Source: an uncultured Bacteroidaceae bacterium
Lineage (GTDB): Bacteria > Bacteroidota > Bacteroidia > Bacteroidales > Bacteroidaceae
NCBI GenBank assembly: GCA_905235575.1
Contig: CAJOLZ010000017.1
Coordinates: 43,730 to 107,729, forward strand
Direction: 5' to 3'
DNA: 64,000 nt
The translations under genes and the position numbers were made by a program. Shown in pieces: positions 10,451 through 21,460 of this stretch. How positions within the stretch are numbered: position 1 is the stretch's first letter; each line of letters begins with the position of its first letter. The notes under the pieces are model-generated. The model did no database searches and was not told the origin of the DNA. It worked only from the letters and a program-made list of their open reading frames with translations.

Positions 10451-11704
10451 ATGAAACGATTTGCATTCCTCTTCATACTCCTCATTTCTGTTTGCTGTCT
10501 TCCGGCTGCCGAAAAGGAAAAGAAGCCTGCGTTGCCGAAGGTGAAGACGCTGGTAAAGAACGCAAATACGGCCATGAAGAATCGGTCGAGGCAAGGCGAT
10601 GCCGAAAGAGAATTGTTGGGCGCATTGGGGCGAGAAGACCTCTCCGACAAGTCACGTGCTGAGATTTGTTACGTCTGTGCCGAACTCGAAGAAAACTTGA
10701 ACGGAGTGATAAACCGCCAGTTTTATCTCAAACAGAAGTATGACACAGCTGCTTTCTTCAACTATCTTCAGAACATGTATTCCTATCTCGAACGCTGCGA
10801 CAGTTTCGATGCTGTGCCCGATGAAGACGGAGACATACATCTGAAGTACAAGAAGCGTACACGTTCGTTGCGTTTGAAGCATCGGAACAACATGTATAAC
10901 GGCGGCGTATTCTACTTGTCCAAGAACGATTATGCCAATGCATACAAGTTCTTTGACTACTTTTACACGGCATCAAACGATGTCGAGGATGAGCGTCTTC
11001 CCAAAGTCGCATATTGGGCTGCGCTCTGTGGCTATGCTACGGAACAGCACGACCATACCTTGAAGTATATCGACCAGGCCATTCTCTCTGCCGAACCCGA
11101 TCAGCAGCCCATCTTGCAGGAGTATAAGGCACGTACTTATCTAGCAAACAAAAATGAGCAGGCATGGGTGGCTGCGCTCGACACGGGACTCATTCATTAT
11201 CCTCGTTACGATTATTTCTTTGTAAACAAAGAGGATTGGTTCCATTCGCGACGTCTCTTCGACGATGGCATTCACTTGGCTGATTCCATGCTAACTCATG
11301 TGGACAACTATGCTCTTTACTGGTATGCAAAATGCCGCATGGAACTTGCAAAGAACGATTTCGAGGCTTGCATCGCTTATGCCGACAGTACCATCAGTCA
11401 CGACAACAAGTACACCAATGCCTATTACAACAAAGGCATATCGTATCTCAACCTGGCAGTCATTGCACAGGAGTCTGCTTCGCAGGACATGAACAATTCG
11501 CAGTGGCAGGAGGACAGAAAAAAAGTGCAGGATTTGTACGCTAAGGCCAAACCCTGCATGGAGATGGTACGTAAGTTGGAGCCCGAGAACACCGAGCGGT
11601 GGGGGACTCCCCTTTATCGTATCTACCTACACCTGAATATGGGAACGGAGTTTGACGAAATCGACAAACTCCTGAAAGCTTCTCAGAAGGAGAACAAGGG
11701 GTAG
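10451..11704 (+). CDS. Secreted TPR-like protein (start corrected to [11 protein letters not shown])
   Basis: Signal peptide; TPR-like helices; distant resemblance to the preceding gene. Confidence 0.75.
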   Translation: MKRFAFLFILLISVCCLPAAEKEKKPALPKVKTLVKNANTAMKNRSRQGDAERELLGALGREDLSDKSRAEICYVCAELEENLNGVINRQFYLKQKYDTAAFFNYLQNMYSYLERCDSFDAVPDEDGDIHLKYKKRTRSLRLKHRNNMYNGGVFYLSKNDYANAYKFFDYFYTASNDVEDERLPKVAYWAALCGYATEQHDHTLKYIDQAILSAEPDQQPILQEYKARTYLANKNEQAWVAALDTGLIHYPRYDYFFVNKEDWFHSRRLFDDGIHLADSMLTHVDNYALYWYAKCRMELAKNDFEACIAYADSTISHDNKYTNAYYNKGISYLNLAVIAQESASQDMNNSQWQEDRKKVQDLYAKAKPCMEMVRKLEPENTERWGTPLYRIYLHLNMGTEFDEIDKLLKASQKENKG

Positions 11705-12963
11705 GTAGTCATTATTTCATTCACTTCTTTGCGGACGTCGCTTATCACCTGCTGGTCGGTGGGCGCATTCAGCACGCGTTCAATGAAGTCTGCAATCTTT
11801 GGCATCATGTCTTCCTTCAGTCCGCGTGTGGTGATGGCAGGTGTGCCCAGGCGTATTCCACTTGTCTTGAATGCGCTGCGGGTGTCGAAGGGAACCATAT
11901 TCTTGTTCACCGTTATGTCGGCAGCCACCAGTGCAGCCTCTGCTTCCTTACCAGTCAGTTCGGGGTATTTTGTGCGCAGGTCGACGAGCATCGAGTGATT
12001 GTCGGTGCCGCCGCTCACCACGTGGAAACCTCGTTTCACCAGTTCGTCGGCCAGCACGCGTGCGTTGGTCTGCACCTGCTTTGCCCACTGGCGGAATTCG
12101 GGTGTCAGTGCTTCGCCGAATGCCACGGCCTTGGCTGCTATGACGTGTTCGAGCGGTCCACCCTGTATGCCGGGGAAGACGGCGCTGTTCAGCAGAGCTG
12201 ACATCATCTTCACCTCGCCCTTCGGTGTGGTGAGACCCCACGGGTTGGGGAAGTCCTTGCCCATCAGGATGATACCTCCGCGCGGTCCGCGCAGTGTCTT
12301 GTGGGTGGTGCTGGTAACGATGTCTGCGTATTTCACGGGGTTTTCGAGCAGTCCGGCTGCGATGAGTCCGGCGGGGTGAGCCATGTCAATCATCAGCAGT
12401 GCGCCCACTTTGTCGGCGATCTTGCGCATTCTTGCGTAGTCCCATTCGCGGCTGTATGCCGATGCGCCGCCGATAATCAGTCGGGGCTTATGTTCGATGG
12501 CCAGTCGTTCCATCTCGTCATAGTCCACGCGTCCTGTCTCCTTGTTCAGACCGTATGCAACGGGGTGATACATGATACCGCTGGTGTTGATGGCCATGCC
12601 GTGCGAGAGGTGTCCGCCCTGGTCGAGGCTGAGTCCCATGAAGGTGTCGCCCGGGTTGAGCACTGCCAGCAGCACTGCAGCGTTGGCCTGTGCGCCAGAG
12701 TGGGGCTGTACGTTGGCATATTCGGCATTGTAGAGCTTCTTCAGTCGGTCGATGGCCAATTGTTCCACCTTGTCCACCACTTCGCATCCGCCGTAGTATC
12801 GTTTGCCCGGGTAGCCCTCGGCATATTTGTTAGTCAGGCAGGTGCCCATGGCTTCCATCACCTGGTCGCTCACATAGTTTTCCGAGGCTATCAGTTCGAT
12901 GCCGTTGATTTGTCGTTGACGTTCTTCCTCGATGAGGTTGAAAATCTGGTTGTCTCTGTTCAT
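11683..12963 (-). CDS. glyA: Serine hydroxymethyltransferase
   Basis: [55 protein letters not shown]. Confidence 0.97.
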   Translation of the reverse strand: MNRDNQIFNLIEEERQRQINGIELIASENYVSDQVMEAMGTCLTNKYAEGYPGKRYYGGCEVVDKVEQLAIDRLKKLYNAEYANVQPHSGAQANAAVLLAVLNPGDTFMGLSLDQGGHLSHGMAINTSGIMYHPVAYGLNKETGRVDYDEMERLAIEHKPRLIIGGASAYSREWDYARMRKIADKVGALLMIDMAHPAGLIAAGLLENPVKYADIVTSTTHKTLRGPRGGIILMGKDFPNPWGLTTPKGEVKMMSALLNSAVFPGIQGGPLEHVIAAKAVAFGEALTPEFRQWAKQVQTNARVLADELVKRGFHVVSGGTDNHSMLVDLRTKYPELTGKEAEAALVAADITVNKNMVPFDTRSAFKTSGIRLGTPAITTRGLKEDMMPKIADFIERVLNAPTDQQVISDVRKEVNEIMTTYPLFSF

Positions 12964-13022
12964 TTCTCTTCTTACCTATTTTATCTTGATGATTAGTTTT
13001 ATGCGTTATCTCTGGTGCGGTG

Positions 13023-13478
13023 TCAGACGAGTTTCACCTGCTCGAGTGTCACCTCGCGGTTGCAGTAGTGGCATTGCAGCAGTCCGCGTGTCTTGTCGAG
13101 CACGTGGAAGCGTGTCGACATGGGCTCATTGTTCGTGATGCACTTGGGGTTGGGGCAGCGGACGATGGCTGTCAGTTCCTGCGGCATGTTCACCTCTTTC
13201 TTCTCCACGACTTCGTAATCGCGTATGATGCTGAGCGTTACGTTTGGCGCGATTACCGAGAGCTGGTTGAGTTCCTCGTCGGTGAAGAACTTGTCGGCCA
13301 CTTTGATGATTCCTTTCGTGCCCATTTTCTTGCTCTTCAGGTTGAAGCCAATGGTCACGGGTGTGCCCACGCTGTCGAGGTTCAGGAGGTTCACCACTTG
13401 GAAGAGTTTTTCCGAGGGGATATGGTCTATGACGGTGCCGTTCTCGAGTGCGGCCACTTGCATTTCCTGGCGTTTCAT
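13023..13478 (-). CDS. pyrI: Aspartate carbamoyltransferase regulatory subunit
   Basis: [16 protein letters not shown], zinc Cys4 [12 protein letters not shown]...CHYC. Confidence 0.95.
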   Translation of the reverse strand: MKRQEMQVAALENGTVIDHIPSEKLFQVVNLLNLDSVGTPVTIGFNLKSKKMGTKGIIKVADKFFTDEELNQLSVIAPNVTLSIIRDYEVVEKKEVNMPQELTAIVRCPNPKCITNNEPMSTRFHVLDKTRGLLQCHYCNREVTLEQVKLV

Positions 13479-14422
13479 GCTATGATTGTTTTGTCGTTTC
13501 TGACGTCGTCGAGGGTGATGCCCAGCGCGTCGCAGATGAGTGCCTGACGTGCGTATAGGCCGTTGCGTGCCTGTTGGAAGTAGTAGGCGTAGGGTGTCTC
13601 GTCGATGCTGTATTCTATCTCGTTCACGCGGGGCAGCGGGTGTAGAATCTTCATGTTGGGGCGAGCCTTCGAGAGCATGTCGCGTTTCAGCAGGTAGAGG
13701 TCCTTCACGCGTTCATATTCCATCAGGTCGGTGAAGCGTTCGCGCTGTACGCGTGTCATGTAGAGAATGTCGGCATCCGAGATGGTGTCGGCGTCGAAGT
13801 CCTTGTGCTCCACATATTTAATTCCGTGCTCCCTGCAGTACATTTTGTAATACTTGGGCATGGCCAGTTCGTCGGGCGCAATGAAGTGGAACGTGGGGCT
13901 GAAGTGGCGCATGGCGGTGAGCAGGCTATGCACGGTGCGGCCATACTTGAGGTCGCCCACCAGATAGATGTTCAGGCCGTCGAGCTTGCCCTGTGTCTGG
14001 TAGATGGTAAACAGGTCGAGCATCGTCTGGCTGGGGTGCTGATTGGCTCCGTCGCCGGCGTTCAGTATAGGGATGGGAGACACCTCGCTGGCATACTGTG
14101 CTGCACCCTCCAGAAAGTGGCGCATGACGATTACGTCGGCATAGTTCGAGACCATCATGATGGTGTCTTTCAGCGTCTCGCCCTTGGTATTGCTTGTCAC
14201 CTTGGGGTCGGCAAATCCAATCACGCGTGCGCCCAGTCGGTTGGCAGCTGTTTCAAAACTCAGTCGGGTGCGTGTGCTGGGCTCAAAGAAGAGTGTTGCA
14301 ACCACGCGTCCTTCCAGCAACTTGCGGTTGGGCGATTTCTCGAATTCACGGGCCATGTCGATGAGATACAGAATCTTTTCCCGCGAGAATTTCGCAATCG
14401 TCACCAAACTATTGTTCTCCAT
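13475..14422 (-). CDS. pyrB: Aspartate carbamoyltransferase catalytic subunit
   Basis: [36 protein letters not shown]; 4-bp overlap with pyrI. Confidence 0.96.
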   Translation of the reverse strand: MENNSLVTIAKFSREKILYLIDMAREFEKSPNRKLLEGRVVATLFFEPSTRTRLSFETAANRLGARVIGFADPKVTSNTKGETLKDTIMMVSNYADVIVMRHFLEGAAQYASEVSPIPILNAGDGANQHPSQTMLDLFTIYQTQGKLDGLNIYLVGDLKYGRTVHSLLTAMRHFSPTFHFIAPDELAMPKYYKMYCREHGIKYVEHKDFDADTISDADILYMTRVQRERFTDLMEYERVKDLYLLKRDMLSKARPNMKILHPLPRVNEIEYSIDETPYAYYFQQARNGLYARQALICDALGITLDDVRNDKTIIA

Positions 14423-14619
14423 ACGAGGGACGTCTTTATTTGTGCATTTATTTTTCCGCCCACAAAGTTACAAACAATTCTGCATAAATGCAAAGAGCAC
14501 GGCATGAAAAATTATTTTCCATCTTGGAAATTCGTTTCACTGAACGCGCGATTTATATTTACATATTTCTCATCTCATTTCTTCTCGAAATGCTTTTTCG
14601 TCAGTTTCTCAGCGGTCCG

Positions 14620-14668
14620 TCGCATGTCGCACCGTGCTGCGATGGCTGTCGCACCACGGTGCGTTTCT
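14620..14668. repeat. Palindromic array #3 (2 cores)
   Basis: CGCACCGTGCTGCG-8-CGCACCACGGTGCGTTT, cores at 14628, 14650. Confidence 0.9.
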
Positions 14669-14970
14669 CCGAAAAACGTGTTCCGTCGTGAAAATTGGGG
14701 CGGAGGAGTGGATTTTGCAGAAAAACGAATCGTTGGAAATCAGACGGTTATATTTCGCTCATTTCCCACTTCTCTGCCGTGCGCAGCGTGGTTCATCCGT
14801 TCTCACACTTTCTCATCGCCTCCGTCGGCATCCCTCTGCATCGTGTGTGTGACGACGTCTTCCGATTCCTTTACGCGAAATTGCTTCGCATGTGTTGTGC
14901 GGGCTCTTTTGACGAACATCTGGCAGTGCACTTTTCCGCGCGAAAGCGCGCGTATGTGAATAATTATTTG

Positions 14971-14978
14971 TACCTTTG
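14971..14978 (+). promoter_or_regulatory. -7 box TACCTTTG upstream of PBP1A
   Basis: TAnnTTTG 27 bp before ATG 15006. Confidence 0.6.
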
Positions 14979-15005
14979 CAAACTGAAACAATCGTAGACG
15001 TTGCT

Positions 15006-17342
15006 ATGCTGAAAAAGTTCTTGATAACCCTTTGGGTCCTCCTCATATTATCCATGCTTGCCGTGGCAGGTATCTTCTATGCGATTTTCAAGGGATACGT
15101 GGGCTATATGCCCGAGATTCAGATGCTTGAGAATCCGGTAAACAAGTTCGCGTCGCAGGTAATCTCGTCCGATGGCAAGTTGCTCGGCACGTGGAGTTAC
15201 AGCAAGGAGAACCGTATCTTTGTCTCTTACGACGAACTCTCGCCCAATCTGGTACATGCGCTGATTGCCACCGAAGATGCCCGTTTCTATGAACACAGCG
15301 GCATCGACTACATCGCCCTCTTCCGCGCCGTTGTGAAACGCGGCCTCATGCAGCAGAAAAGTGCCGGTGGAGGAAGCACCATCACGCAGCAGCTTGCCAA
15401 GCAGCTATATTCTGAGAAAGCCGCTTCCACCATGGAACGTGTCTTTCAGAAACCCATCGAGTGGGTCATTGCCATCAAGCTTGAACGCTTCTATACGAAG
15501 GAGGAAATCATCACACTCTATCTGAACAAATTCGACTTCCTGCACAATGCCGTGGGAATCAAGACGGCTGCCACCACCTATTTCAGCAAGGAGCCGCGCG
15601 AACTTACGCTCCTGGAGAGCGCAACACTCGTGGGTATGTGCAAGAATCCCAGCTACTTCAACCCCGTACGTTTCCCCGACCGCTGCATTGAACGTCGCAA
15701 CATCGTGCTCCGACAGATGGAGAAGGCCGGATACATCGACAAGGCTACTGCACAGCAGGAATCGCTCCAGCCCCTCACACTCAACTTCCACCGCGTGGAC
15801 CACAAGGAGGGTATGGCCGCCTATCTGCGCGAATATCTGCGTCAGGTGCTCATGGCCAAGGAACCCAAGCGCAGCAACTACGCCAGTTGGCAGTCGCAGA
15901 AATACTACGAAGACTCGCTCGCCTGGCGCGAAGACCCGCTCTACGGATGGTGTAACAAAAACCTGAACCACGATGGCAAGCCCTACAACATCTACATGGA
16001 CGGTCTGAAAATATACACCACCATCGATACCCGCATGCAGACCTACGCCGAAGATGCAGTGCTCACACACGTGCTGGGCGAGCTGCAACCTGCCTTCGAG
16101 AAAGAACTGAAGAGCAACAAGAACGCTCCCTATGCCGCCGCCGTTTCGGCTGCCGATGCCGAGAAGAACCTGCGCCGCGCCGTGCGTCAGAGCGAGCGCT
16201 ACACGCAAATGAAGAAGCAGGGATTCAGCGAGGGCGAAATAGAAGACGCTTTCAATACCCCCATCGAAATGGCCGTCTTTACGCCCGAAGGCGAGAAAGA
16301 TACAACGATGACCCCCCTCGACAGTCTGAAGTATTACAAATCGTTCCTCCGCACCGGCTTCATGTGCGTCGAGAACGAGACGGGCTATGTGAAGGCTTAC
16401 GTGGGTGGCATCAACTACAGCCACTTCCAGTATGACATGTGTACGCAAGGCCGTCGCCAGGTGGGCTCCACCATCAAGCCCTATCTCTACACCCTGGCCA
16501 TGGAAAACGGCTGGACACCTTGTGACCTGGCACCTAACGTGGCGCAGACCTACTACACCGAAGACGGACGTCCCTGGACACCGCGCAACGGCAGCCGTTC
16601 GCGCTACGGCGAGATGGTGACGCTCAGCTGGGGTCTGGCACAGAGTAACAACTGGGTCTCGGCATGGCTCATGAACCAGCTCTCGCCCTCGGCCTTGGTG
16701 CGACTGATTCATAACTTCGGCATCCAGAACCGCGAAATATATCCCGCACTCTCGCTCTGTCTGGGTACGTGCGACATATCGGTGGCCGAGATGGTGGGCG
16801 CCTACACAGCCTTCTCGCAGAAGGGCGTGCGCCGCAGTCCACTCTTCGTGACACGCATCGAGGACAACGACGGCAATGTGGTGGCCGAGTTCTCGCCACG
16901 CATGTTCGACACCATCTCGGAAGACGCAGCCTATAAGATGGTCTCCATGATGCGCGGAGTGATAGACGGCGGAACAGGTAGCCGTATGCGATTCCGCTAT
17001 GGCATCAAGGCGCCCATGGCTGGAAAAACTGGCACCACCAACGACAACTCCGACGGTTGGTTCATAGGCTACACACCCAGCCTGAGCTTCGGCGCATGGG
17101 TGGGAGGCGAAGAACGTGACATACACTTCAACAGCATGGCCCTCGGACAAGGAGCCAACGCATCGCTCCCCATCGCTGCCCTCTTCCTGCAAAAAGTGCT
17201 TGCCGACACACAACTCGGCTACAACCCCGAGGAAACATTCAACATTCCCGCAGGATACAATCCCTGCAAGGACCTCTTTGACTCGTCTGAGGAAACCGAA
17301 CCCGAAGATGCAGCCGTGGGCCTGGACGAAATGGCGAACTGA
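15006..17342 (+). CDS. Penicillin-binding protein 1A (transglycosylase/transpeptidase)
   Basis: TEDARFYEHSGID, GGSTITQQLAKQLYSE (GT51); GRRQVGSTIKPYLY and GKTGTTND (transpeptidase). Confidence 0.94.
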   Translation: MLKKFLITLWVLLILSMLAVAGIFYAIFKGYVGYMPEIQMLENPVNKFASQVISSDGKLLGTWSYSKENRIFVSYDELSPNLVHALIATEDARFYEHSGIDYIALFRAVVKRGLMQQKSAGGGSTITQQLAKQLYSEKAASTMERVFQKPIEWVIAIKLERFYTKEEIITLYLNKFDFLHNAVGIKTAATTYFSKEPRELTLLESATLVGMCKNPSYFNPVRFPDRCIERRNIVLRQMEKAGYIDKATAQQESLQPLTLNFHRVDHKEGMAAYLREYLRQVLMAKEPKRSNYASWQSQKYYEDSLAWREDPLYGWCNKNLNHDGKPYNIYMDGLKIYTTIDTRMQTYAEDAVLTHVLGELQPAFEKELKSNKNAPYAAAVSAADAEKNLRRAVRQSERYTQMKKQGFSEGEIEDAFNTPIEMAVFTPEGEKDTTMTPLDSLKYYKSFLRTGFMCVENETGYVKAYVGGINYSHFQYDMCTQGRRQVGSTIKPYLYTLAMENGWTPCDLAPNVAQTYYTEDGRPWTPRNGSRSRYGEMVTLSWGLAQSNNWVSAWLMNQLSPSALVRLIHNFGIQNREIYPALSLCLGTCDISVAEMVGAYTAFSQKGVRRSPLFVTRIEDNDGNVVAEFSPRMFDTISEDAAYKMVSMMRGVIDGGTGSRMRFRYGIKAPMAGKTGTTNDNSDGWFIGYTPSLSFGAWVGGEERDIHFNSMALGQGANASLPIAALFLQKVLADTQLGYNPEETFNIPAGYNPCKDLFDSSEETEPEDAAVGLDEMAN

Positions 17343-17373
17343 TTCCTATAACATTCAAAAAGACAAGACACAG

Positions 17374-18135
17374 ATGAAATTCATCGGACTCATACCGGCA
17401 CGCTATGCCAGCACACGCTTCCCCGCCAAACCCTTGGCCGACCTCTGCGGACGTCCCGTCGTACAGTGGGTCTACGAGACCGTGGCGCAGTGTCTCGACG
17501 AGGCATACGTATGTACCGACGACGAACGCATACTCCGCGCCGTGGAAAACTTCGGCGGAAAGGCTGTGATGACCAGCACGGCACACCGCAGCGGCACCGA
17601 CCGCTGCTACGAGGTATACTGCAACGTGGGGAGCAACGCCGACGTGATAGTGAACATACAGGGTGACGAACCCTTCATACATCCTTCGCAGTTAGATGCC
17701 ATCCGTGCATGTTTCGACGACGAAGGTACACAGATTGCCACGCTGGTGAAACCCTTTACACCGGCCGACGGACTGGCAGCACTTCAGAATCCCAACAGTC
17801 CGAAAGTGGTAGTGGACCGCCAGATGCGTGCGCTCTATTTCAGCCGCAGTGTGATACCTTACCTGCGTGGCGTAGAGAGCGACGAGTGGCTCAGCCGCCA
17901 TACCTACTACAAGCACATCGGGCTCTATGCCTATCGTGCCGAGGTGCTTCGACAGATAACATCGCTGCCACAGGGCATCCTCGAACAGGCCGAATCGCTC
18001 GAACAACTGCGATGGATTGAGAATGGATATACCATCCGCGTGGCCACTACAGAGATAGAAACCATTGGCATCGACACGCCTGCCGACCTGCAGCGAGCCG
18101 AGGAATTCCTCAGAAACCAACGCAATACGCCATGA
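17374..18135 (+). CDS. kdsB: 3-deoxy-manno-octulosonate cytidylyltransferase (start corrected)
   Basis: MKFIGLIPARYASTRFPAKPLADLCGRPVVQWVYE, VNIQGDEPFI, KHIGLYAYR. Confidence 0.95.
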   Translation: MKFIGLIPARYASTRFPAKPLADLCGRPVVQWVYETVAQCLDEAYVCTDDERILRAVENFGGKAVMTSTAHRSGTDRCYEVYCNVGSNADVIVNIQGDEPFIHPSQLDAIRACFDDEGTQIATLVKPFTPADGLAALQNPNSPKVVVDRQMRALYFSRSVIPYLRGVESDEWLSRHTYYKHIGLYAYRAEVLRQITSLPQGILEQAESLEQLRWIENGYTIRVATTEIETIGIDTPADLQRAEEFLRNQRNTP

Positions 18136-19283
18136 CAGGAAGACACCTCTGTACACTCGTCATGCTCGCAGCTTCGCTCCTGCAGACACAGGCACAGCAG
18201 CTGAAGATCGGGAACTACAAGTTTCCCGACGGAGGTGCATATCAGGGCGAGATATACAAAGGAAAACCATACGGACACGGCATCACCACTTATCCCAACG
18301 GAGACATCTACGAAGGTGACTATGTGAAAGGTGTCCGTCAGGGAAAAGGCACTTACACCTTTGCCGACGGCGAGAAATACGAGGGCGATTGGAACCAGAA
18401 CTACCAGAACGGACAGGGTACCTATTACTTCGCGAACAACAACCGATACGTGGGAACATGGTATCGCGACATGCAACAAGGACGCGGAGTGATGTACTAC
18501 TACAACGGTGACGTTTACGAAGGTAATTGGATGGCAGACAAACGCGAAGGCTCAGGGACATACACCTATGCAAATGGAGCGTCGTATGCAGGAGAATGGA
18601 AGGCCGACATGAAGGAAGGTCGCGGACGCTTTGATTGGAACGACGGAAACGTATATGACGGCAACTGGACCAACAACAAAATGAACGGACGCGGCACATT
18701 TACCTATGCTACCGGCGATGTTTACGTGGGTGAATGGCGCAACGACGTTCAGCATGGACGTGGCATCTATACCTTTGCCGACGGAAATAAATACGAAGGA
18801 CAGTACCTGAACGGTGAACGTACTGGCGAGGGCATCTGTAATTTTGCCAACGGGGACAAATACGTGGGCCATTTCCTCAACGGGAAACAGGAAGGACAAG
18901 GCACGTTCACATGGCACAACGGCGCCTCATACGAAGGCCAGTGGCATGAGAATAAGCAGCATGGTCGCGGCAAATACGTGTGGGCTAACGGAGACATCTA
19001 CGAGGGTAACTGGCAAGACGGGGTGATGCACGGCGAAGGTGTCATGCGTCAGGTGGACGGTATCCGCTTCAAAGGTACGTATGAGAATGGCTTGAAAGAA
19101 GGTCCTGGCGTGATGGTAGACGCCGACGGCATCCGGCACGAAGGAAACTTTCATCGTGATGAGAAGCACGGCGAGTTTGTGGAGAAAGACCGCAACGGAA
19201 ACGTAATACAGAAGGTAACCTACGTGAACGGCATGGTGCAAAACCCGTCGGCGTCGGTTGCCAATGGCGCAAATAAGAGATAA
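18132..19283 (+). CDS. Secreted MORN-repeat protein
   Basis: Many YEGxWxxxxxxGxGxxxxANGxxY repeats; ATGA overlap with kdsB. Confidence 0.92.
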   Translation: MTGRHLCTLVMLAASLLQTQAQQLKIGNYKFPDGGAYQGEIYKGKPYGHGITTYPNGDIYEGDYVKGVRQGKGTYTFADGEKYEGDWNQNYQNGQGTYYFANNNRYVGTWYRDMQQGRGVMYYYNGDVYEGNWMADKREGSGTYTYANGASYAGEWKADMKEGRGRFDWNDGNVYDGNWTNNKMNGRGTFTYATGDVYVGEWRNDVQHGRGIYTFADGNKYEGQYLNGERTGEGICNFANGDKYVGHFLNGKQEGQGTFTWHNGASYEGQWHENKQHGRGKYVWANGDIYEGNWQDGVMHGEGVMRQVDGIRFKGTYENGLKEGPGVMVDADGIRHEGNFHRDEKHGEFVEKDRNGNVIQKVTYVNGMVQNPSASVANGANKR

Positions 19284-19306
19284 GTATCAATAAAAATCAT
19301 AATTGT

Positions 19307-21442
19307 ATGGCTACTACAACCAAAGTTGCAAAGAGCACGTCCCCAAAGAAAGAGGCAAGCAAGAAGAAAACTGCAACGAGTAAGAAAGCTGAAAGTGGAA
19401 AGACAGTGGCAACTGCAGAGACCGCAATGCCAGCCCTGAAGCTAATCAAGAATGACCCTCTGCTGGCTGAGTTCGCACCTGCCATCGAAGGACGCCATCA
19501 GGCTGCACTCGACAAGATGGCAGTTTTGACCAATGGTGGCAAGATGACGCTGTCGGATTTTGCCAGTGGATATCTCTATTTCGGTCTGCACAAGGCCGAG
19601 AACGGGTGGGTCTTGCGCGAATGGGCACCTCACGCTAAAGCCATTTTCGTGGTGGGCGACTTCAACAAGTGGAAAGAAACCACCACCTATGCAATGAAGC
19701 GTATAAAGGGTACCGACAACTGGGAATTGAAGATTAACAATAAATCGTTCAAGCATGGTTCCCACTTCAAGCTTCATGTCTATTGGGACGGCGGCATGGG
19801 AGAGCGTATCCCGGCATGGGCAACACGAGTGGTGCAGGACCCTGAAACTCATCTCTTCAGTGCACAGGTATGGGATCCTAAGGAACCCTATAAGTGGAAA
19901 TCTCCGAAGGTGAAACCCGAGACGAATCCGTTGCTCATCTATGAGTGCCACATCGGTATGTCGCAGGACAAGGAAGGTGTCGGTACATACGAGGAGTTCC
20001 GCAAGAATGTGTTGCCGCGCATTGTGCGTTCGGGTTACAACTGCATACAGGTGATGGCCATACAGGAACATCCATACTATGGCAGTGCAGGCTATCATGT
20101 GAGCAATTTCTTCGCTCCGAGCAGTCGTTTTGGTACGCCCGAGGAACTGAAAGCACTCATCGACGAGGCTCATTCACAAGGTTTGGCTGTCATTATGGAC
20201 ATCGTGCACAGTCATTCGGTGAAGAACGAAAACGAAGGTTTGGGTAATTTTGCCGGTGACCCCAGCCAATACTTCTACAGCGGTCCCCGTCGCGAACATC
20301 CCGCATGGGACAGCCTTTGCTTCGACTATGGCAAGAACGAGGTGCTCCATTTCCTTCTCTCCAACTGCAAGTATTGGCTTGAAGAGTTCCACTTTGACGG
20401 CTTCCGCTTCGACGGTGTCACCTCGATGCTCTATCTCAGCCATGGCCTTGGCGAGGTCTTCACCCAGTATTCCGACTATTACAATGGTCATCAGGACGAC
20501 AACGCCATCTGCTATCTCACACTGGCCAACGAACTGATTCATCAGGTGAACAAGAACGCCATCACCATTGCCGAGGAAGTGAGCGGCATGCCCGGTCTGG
20601 CTTTGCCGGTGCGCGACGGAGGGTATGGCTTCGACTATCGCATGGCAATGAATATCCCCGACTACTGGATAAAGTGCATCAAGGAACTGCGTGATGAGAA
20701 CTGGAAACCCAGCTCGCTTTTCTGGGAAATGACAAATCGCAGGCAGGACGAGAAAACCATTTCGTATGCTGAAAGCCACGATCAGGCACTGGTGGGTGAC
20801 AAGACCATCATCTTCCGTCTGATTGATTCCGACATGTATTGGCATTTCAAGAAGGGCGACGAGACTTCCACTGTGGTTCGCGGAATAGCGTTGCACAAGA
20901 TGATTCGTCTGCTGACTGCCAGCACGATAAACGGTGGTTACCTTAACTTTATGGGCAACGAGTTCGGCCATCCAGAATGGATAGACTTCCCACACGAATC
21001 GAATGGTTGGAGTTACAAGTATGCTCGCCGTCAGTGGAATTTGGTGGACGACAAGACGCTCTGTTATCATTACCTGAATGATTTTGACATAGCGATGCTG
21101 AAGGTACTCAAGAAACAGAAGCAGATTCAGAAGCGTCCTGTGATTGAAATATGGCATAACGATGCCGACCAGGTTCTGGCTTTCCAGCGCGGCGACCTTC
21201 TCTTCTTCTTTAATTTCAGTCCCTACCGTTCCTATACTGGCTACGGCTTCATGGTACATCAGGGGGCCTACGAGTATTTGCTGAATACCGATGACGTGGC
21301 TTTCGGCGGGCAAGGTATCAACGACGACCGCATGCAGCATTTCACACTCTACGACCCCTTGTTGGCCAAGGACAACAAAGGTTGGCTGAAACTATATCTG
21401 CCAGCCCGTACGGCTTGTGTACTGCGTCAGGTGAGAGAGTAA
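19307..21442 (+). CDS. glgB: 1,4-alpha-glucan branching enzyme (GH13) with Lys/Ala-rich N-terminal extension
   Basis: WVLREWAPHAKAIFVVGDFNKW, GFRFDGVTSMLYL, ANELIHQVN, EVSGMPGL, YAESHDQALVGDKT. Confidence 0.93.
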   Translation: MATTTKVAKSTSPKKEASKKKTATSKKAESGKTVATAETAMPALKLIKNDPLLAEFAPAIEGRHQAALDKMAVLTNGGKMTLSDFASGYLYFGLHKAENGWVLREWAPHAKAIFVVGDFNKWKETTTYAMKRIKGTDNWELKINNKSFKHGSHFKLHVYWDGGMGERIPAWATRVVQDPETHLFSAQVWDPKEPYKWKSPKVKPETNPLLIYECHIGMSQDKEGVGTYEEFRKNVLPRIVRSGYNCIQVMAIQEHPYYGSAGYHVSNFFAPSSRFGTPEELKALIDEAHSQGLAVIMDIVHSHSVKNENEGLGNFAGDPSQYFYSGPRREHPAWDSLCFDYGKNEVLHFLLSNCKYWLEEFHFDGFRFDGVTSMLYLSHGLGEVFTQYSDYYNGHQDDNAICYLTLANELIHQVNKNAITIAEEVSGMPGLALPVRDGGYGFDYRMAMNIPDYWIKCIKELRDENWKPSSLFWEMTNRRQDEKTISYAESHDQALVGDKTIIFRLIDSDMYWHFKKGDETSTVVRGIALHKMIRLLTASTINGGYLNFMGNEFGHPEWIDFPHESNGWSYKYARRQWNLVDDKTLCYHYLNDFDIAMLKVLKKQKQIQKRPVIEIWHNDADQVLAFQRGDLLFFFNFSPYRSYTGYGFMVHQGAYEYLLNTDDVAFGGQGINDDRMQHFTLYDPLLAKDNKGWLKLYLPARTACVLRQVRE

Positions 21443-21460
21443 ACCGATGTTTGGGCTGAT

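Noticed and set aside
15405-17213. 602-aa ORF antisense to the PBP1A gene
   Set aside because: Shadow ORF; no recognisable domain; opposite strand is an unambiguous PBP.
17116-17373. N-terminal extension of kdsB inside the PBP1A gene
   Set aside because: It overlaps PBP1A in another frame; KdsB homologues start at MKFIGLIPARYASTRFP.
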